A DNA stretch of 7,694 bases, taken from positions 1 through 7,694 of the forward strand of contig RFKJ01000686.1 of assembly GCA_003694325.1 (NCBI GenBank), read 5' to 3'. Positions 5,928-7,694 of this stretch are shown one piece after another. The DNA comes from Deltaproteobacteria bacterium. GTDB taxonomy: Bacteria > Myxococcota_A > UBA796 > UBA2385. The notes beneath the pieces are model-generated. The model was not told the DNA's origin. It saw only the letters and a program-made list of their open reading frames with translations, and searched no databases. Each line of letters opens with the position of its first letter. Positions within the stretch are counted from its first letter, which is position 1. Both the position numbers and the translations under genes were made by a program.

Positions 5928-7108
5928 GACGCAACACTCCTTGCAACCCCCGACTCGGACGTCCGACTCCCGCGAACCGGGCCGACATCGACGATCATGT
6001 CACAACCTGCGGTGGAGGCCAGGCGGACATCGTCCACCCGCGCCCCACCGTCCACCACCACCTGGGCTCCGACCCCCTGCACCGCCAGCACCAGGGTCTG
6101 CAGGTACTGCAGGCGCCGGTCGTGCTCGGAACAGAGCCGCAGCTCCTCCACGGACAGGCGAACGAATTCGGGTCGCAACCGGAGCAGCCGGGCCGCGCGG
6201 TTGCCCCACAGCTCCAGCTCGGTGGCGCTGAACCGGTAGCCCCGCCCCCGCAACCGCTCGACGCCCCGGGCGAGATCCTCGTCCCCCCAATGCCGGGCGC
6301 CCGGCGACAGGTCGAGGATGACCCGGCGCGCATGGGGCTCCACCGGCCCGGCGGCTTCGGCCAGCAGGACATCGAGGAGGTCGATGGCTCCGCCGTCGAC
6401 GAACACGTCGGACCACCGGGGATGGGCCGCCAGGCAGTCGGCCAGCACCTGCTGGGCCCGGTGCTCGAGCTCGGCGGAACGACCCGCGTCCAGGGCCAGC
6501 TCCCAGGCCTCCTCCAGGGAGATCCGGGCATCTTCGCCGACGACCAGCCGGACCCGTCCGACCTCGCCCCCCTCGCCCCGCAGGCGATGCATCGGCTCGA
6601 CCTGGGCCTGCATCGACCGCAGCGCGGCATCGATCCGACGATCCCGGGCCTGCCGTCGTTGTTGGACGCGACGCGCCTCCTGCTCGAGCTCGCGCGTCGT
6701 CCGGCGGAGGGTCCGTTCGGCCCAGGCCCGCTCGAGGAGGGCGACCCGATCCTGCCGATCGGCGTCGGGGGTCAGGATCCCCACCACGCCATGGTCCAGC
6801 GAGATCGCCACCTGCTCGGTGGTCGGCGCAGCCGCGAACACGACGACGGCGACATCCGGGCGGTGGTCGGCCAGGACCGGCAGCAGGGACAGCGCCGGCT
6901 CGCCGCTCCGCGACATCGGCAGGATGACGACGTCCACCACGCCGAGCCTGCAGCGTTCCTCGATCTCGTCGACGGAGCGGGCCGCCCACACCGTGCACCC
7001 CCCCCGACGCAGGCGACGCATCAGGGACGGCAGGCCGGGCATGGTTGCATCCACCAGCACCACGACTCGGCGGGCTCGCTGTTCTCCGGTGCTCGGGATC
7101 GCGGTCAT
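5921..7108 (-). CDS. Strongly degenerate receiver-EAL protein (first paralogue, operon leader)
   Basis: This 395-residue protein is the first gene after the sigma-54 promoter. Residues about 13-125 follow the receiver pattern (ARRVVVLVDA, then VDVVILPMS, then DVAVVVFAA). Pro64 replaces the phospho-acceptor Asp, and no Lys-Pro is present. Residues 128-170 are an Arg/Gln/Glu-rich probable coiled coil. Residues about 170-378 align with EAL domains by order only: EPMHRLRGEGGEVGRVRLVV stands where QPIV and EAL belong. VFVDGGAIDLLDVLL and ILDLSPG follow, then GYRFSATELELWG in place of DDFGTG, and finally AQVVVDGG and TAGCDMIVDVGP. All catalytic acids are lost. Without its two neighbours as guides the EAL ancestry would be hard to see. 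ATG 7108 has GGAG nine bases upstream; a longer frame upstream overlaps the promoter and is rejected. A dimerising or scaffold function is inferred from the coiled coil. The family assignment is moderate for the EAL part. Confidence 0.82.
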   Translation of the reverse strand: MTAIPSTGEQRARRVVVLVDATMPGLPSLMRRLRRGGCTVWAARSVDEIEERCRLGVVDVVILPMSRSGEPALSLLPVLADHRPDVAVVVFAAAPTTEQVAISLDHGVVGILTPDADRQDRVALLERAWAERTLRRTTRELEQEARRVQQRRQARDRRIDAALRSMQAQVEPMHRLRGEGGEVGRVRLVVGEDARISLEEAWELALDAGRSAELEHRAQQVLADCLAAHPRWSDVFVDGGAIDLLDVLLAEAAGPVEPHARRVILDLSPGARHWGDEDLARGVERLRGRGYRFSATELELWGNRAARLLRLRPEFVRLSVEELRLCSEHDRRLQYLQTLVLAVQGVGAQVVVDGGARVDDVRLASTAGCDMIVDVGPVRGSRTSESGVARSVASC

Positions 7109-7129
7109 GGTCCGAAACTCCGCACGGTT

Positions 7130-7153
7130 GACGACACTGTGGACGATACTGTG
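7130..7153. repeat. Tandem 12-bp repeat in the operon leader
   Basis: GACGACACTGTG (7130-7141) is followed immediately by GACGATACTGTG (7142-7153), 11 of 12 identical. It lies between the predicted sigma-54 start site (about 7182) and the ATG at 7108, so it would be transcribed in the leader. The CTGTGGA core (7137-7143 and 7149-7155) also occurs in one unit of the upstream array (7302-7308). It could be an operator, an RNA element or chance duplication. Confidence 0.55.
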
Positions 7154-7192
7154 GAGGATGGGGGCGGCGACACCGCCGACGCTCTGCATCGT

Positions 7193-7208
7193 TGCAACTT
7201 GCGTGCCA
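7193..7208 (-). promoter_or_regulatory. Consensus sigma-54 (-24/-12) promoter of the REC-EAL/cNBD operon
   Basis: Read on the minus strand the site is TGGCACGcaagTTGCA, an exact match to the classical TGGCACG-N4-TTGCW consensus. GG (7207-7206) and GC (7195-7194) are separated by exactly ten bases. It lies in the 264-bp gap upstream of the gene starting at 7108. The predicted transcription start is near 7182, giving a leader of about 75 bases. A sigma-54 promoter needs an ATP-driven enhancer-binding protein; a complete one is encoded at 2138-3523. Confidence 0.88.
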
Positions 7209-7260
7209 CCCGACGCTCGACCCACAACCCTCCGAACGTCTCGATGGTGCCCTGCCCATC

Positions 7261-7273
7261 GCCCCGTCGGGGC
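7261..7273. terminator. Small GC hairpin downstream of the membrane-protein gene
   Basis: GCCCC (7261-7265) pairs with GGGGC (7269-7273) around a three-base loop. It lies downstream, in transcription direction, of the DUF5658-like gene and upstream of the sigma-54 promoter. It could end the membrane-protein transcript, but the stem is short and there is no T-tract. Confidence 0.25.
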
Positions 7274-7277
7274 CCGG

Positions 7278-7340
7278 CTGTTCCGGCCCGGTGAAACAGC
7301 CCTGTGGAACAGAGCCGTGGAACAGGGCCGCGGAACAGCG
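7278..7340. repeat. Array of CTGTTCC/GGAACAG repeats, probable upstream activator sites
   Basis: Four consecutive 13-bp units begin at 7289, 7302, 7315 and 7328: CGGTGAAACAGCC, CTGTGGAACAGAG, CCGTGGAACAGGG and CCGCGGAACAGCG. They share a G(T/C)G(G/A)AACAG core, and a partial GAAC follows at 7341. An inverted copy, CTGTTCC (7278-7284), faces the first unit, so 7278-7299 forms an imperfect dyad. The array is centred roughly 130 bp upstream of the predicted sigma-54 start site. That is where enhancer-binding proteins typically bind, so it is inferred to be the operator of the NtrC-type regulator. Confidence 0.65.
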
Positions 7341-7372
7341 GAACGACGAGGGGCCGGGTCGCGCATCACCGT

Positions 7373-7681
7373 TCAACGCCCCTGGAGGTGGATCAGGAAG
7401 ACGGTGTAGTAGACGATGAACAGGAGGACCAGCGCGGACACGGCGGTCCAACGGGTCCGATGGCGCCACAGGAGGGCCAGCCCGAAGACCGCCAGGGCCA
7501 GCTTGCCGAACACGAACAGCCCCGGGCTGATCTGCATGAGCTGGTCCATGAGCGGGTTGGCCTCCTCGGCCCGCCCCGCCATCACCCAGGTCGCGGTGAA
7601 CAGGGCGTCGGCGATGTTGAGGGCCAGCACCAGCCGCACCAGGGCAGCGGTGTCGATCTCGAGGTACTCGAACCGGAACAC
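7373..7681 (-). CDS. Small integral membrane protein, DUF5658-like
   Basis: At least 102 residues with three probable membrane segments: about 13-35 (ALVRLVLALNIADALFTATW), about 52-71 (GLFVFGKLALAVFGLALLW) and about 78-98 (WTAVSALVLLFIVYYTVFLI). Between the first two is EEANPLMDQLM. A first helix with an N-(I/L)-x-D-A-L-(F/L)-T pattern followed by an E-A-N-P-L-M loop is characteristic of DUF5658 proteins, whose function is not known to me. The chosen start is a GTG at 7681, but the frame stays open to the window edge (ADSS before it), and too little sequence remains to judge a ribosome site. The true start may therefore lie outside the window. The gene runs in the same direction as the sigma-54 operon, 264 bp upstream of it, and that gap has its own promoter, so co-transcription is not required. 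There is no clear functional link to the signalling genes. Confidence 0.82.
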   Translation of the reverse strand: MFRFEYLEIDTAALVRLVLALNIADALFTATWVMAGRAEEANPLMDQLMQISPGLFVFGKLALAVFGLALLWRHRTRWTAVSALVLLFIVYYTVFLIHLQGR

Positions 7682-7694
7682 CGACGAATCGGCC

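Noticed and set aside
7278..7344. CRISPR-like or iteron reading of the 13-bp repeats
   Set aside because: The units are adjacent without spacers and far too short for CRISPR. There is no replication gene nearby, while a sigma-54 promoter at enhancer distance gives a simpler explanation.
7109..7369. Upstream extension of the first REC-EAL frame to 7369
   Set aside because: It would cover the sigma-54 promoter and the repeat array. ATG 7108 has GGAG at nine bases and gives the receiver its normal N-terminus.

Overview
The window is very GC-rich, with G or C at most third codon positions. It looks like a free-living, high-GC bacterium that carries a B12-dependent (class II) ribonucleotide reductase and sigma-54-dependent transcription. 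The base composition and the reductase would suit a deep-branching actinobacterial lineage. However, sigma-54 is absent from most Actinobacteria, so I leave the phylum open.

Layout. Positions 1-480 (+) hold the C-terminal end of a class II ribonucleotide reductase (TSCPD domain plus cysteine tail), which ends at a hairpin shared with the convergent next operon. Positions 2057-517 (-) hold two translationally coupled genes: a 147-residue alpha/beta protein of unknown family, and a receiver-like/EAL-like protein interrupted by an in-frame TAG. Divergently, 2138-3523 (+) encodes a complete NtrC-type response regulator (receiver, AAA+ with GAFTGA, Fis-type helix-turn-helix). It runs convergently, through two hairpins, into a three-gene minus-strand operon at 7108-3596: degenerate REC-EAL protein, double cyclic-nucleotide-binding-like protein, degenerate REC-EAL protein. 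Upstream of that operon, positions 7109-7372 hold an exact consensus sigma-54 -24/-12 promoter. About 100-160 bp further upstream is an array of CTGTTCC/GGAACAG repeats, the usual place for an enhancer-binding regulator to bind. At the right edge lies a small membrane protein resembling the DUF5658 family (-).

Working model (inference). The NtrC-type regulator, the only signalling protein here with all its key residues, binds the repeat array and drives the REC-EAL/cNBD-like operon from the sigma-54 promoter. Nearly every other signalling domain has lost its catalytic or ligand-contact residues. The receivers lack the phospho-acceptor Asp, the EAL domains lack the metal-binding acids, and the cNMP-like folds lack the phosphate-binding Arg. 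The products therefore look like a set of binding or scaffold proteins rather than enzymes. Three diverged REC-EAL paralogues in one locus, one of them broken by a stop codon inside the former DDFGTG motif, form the most unusual feature of the window.
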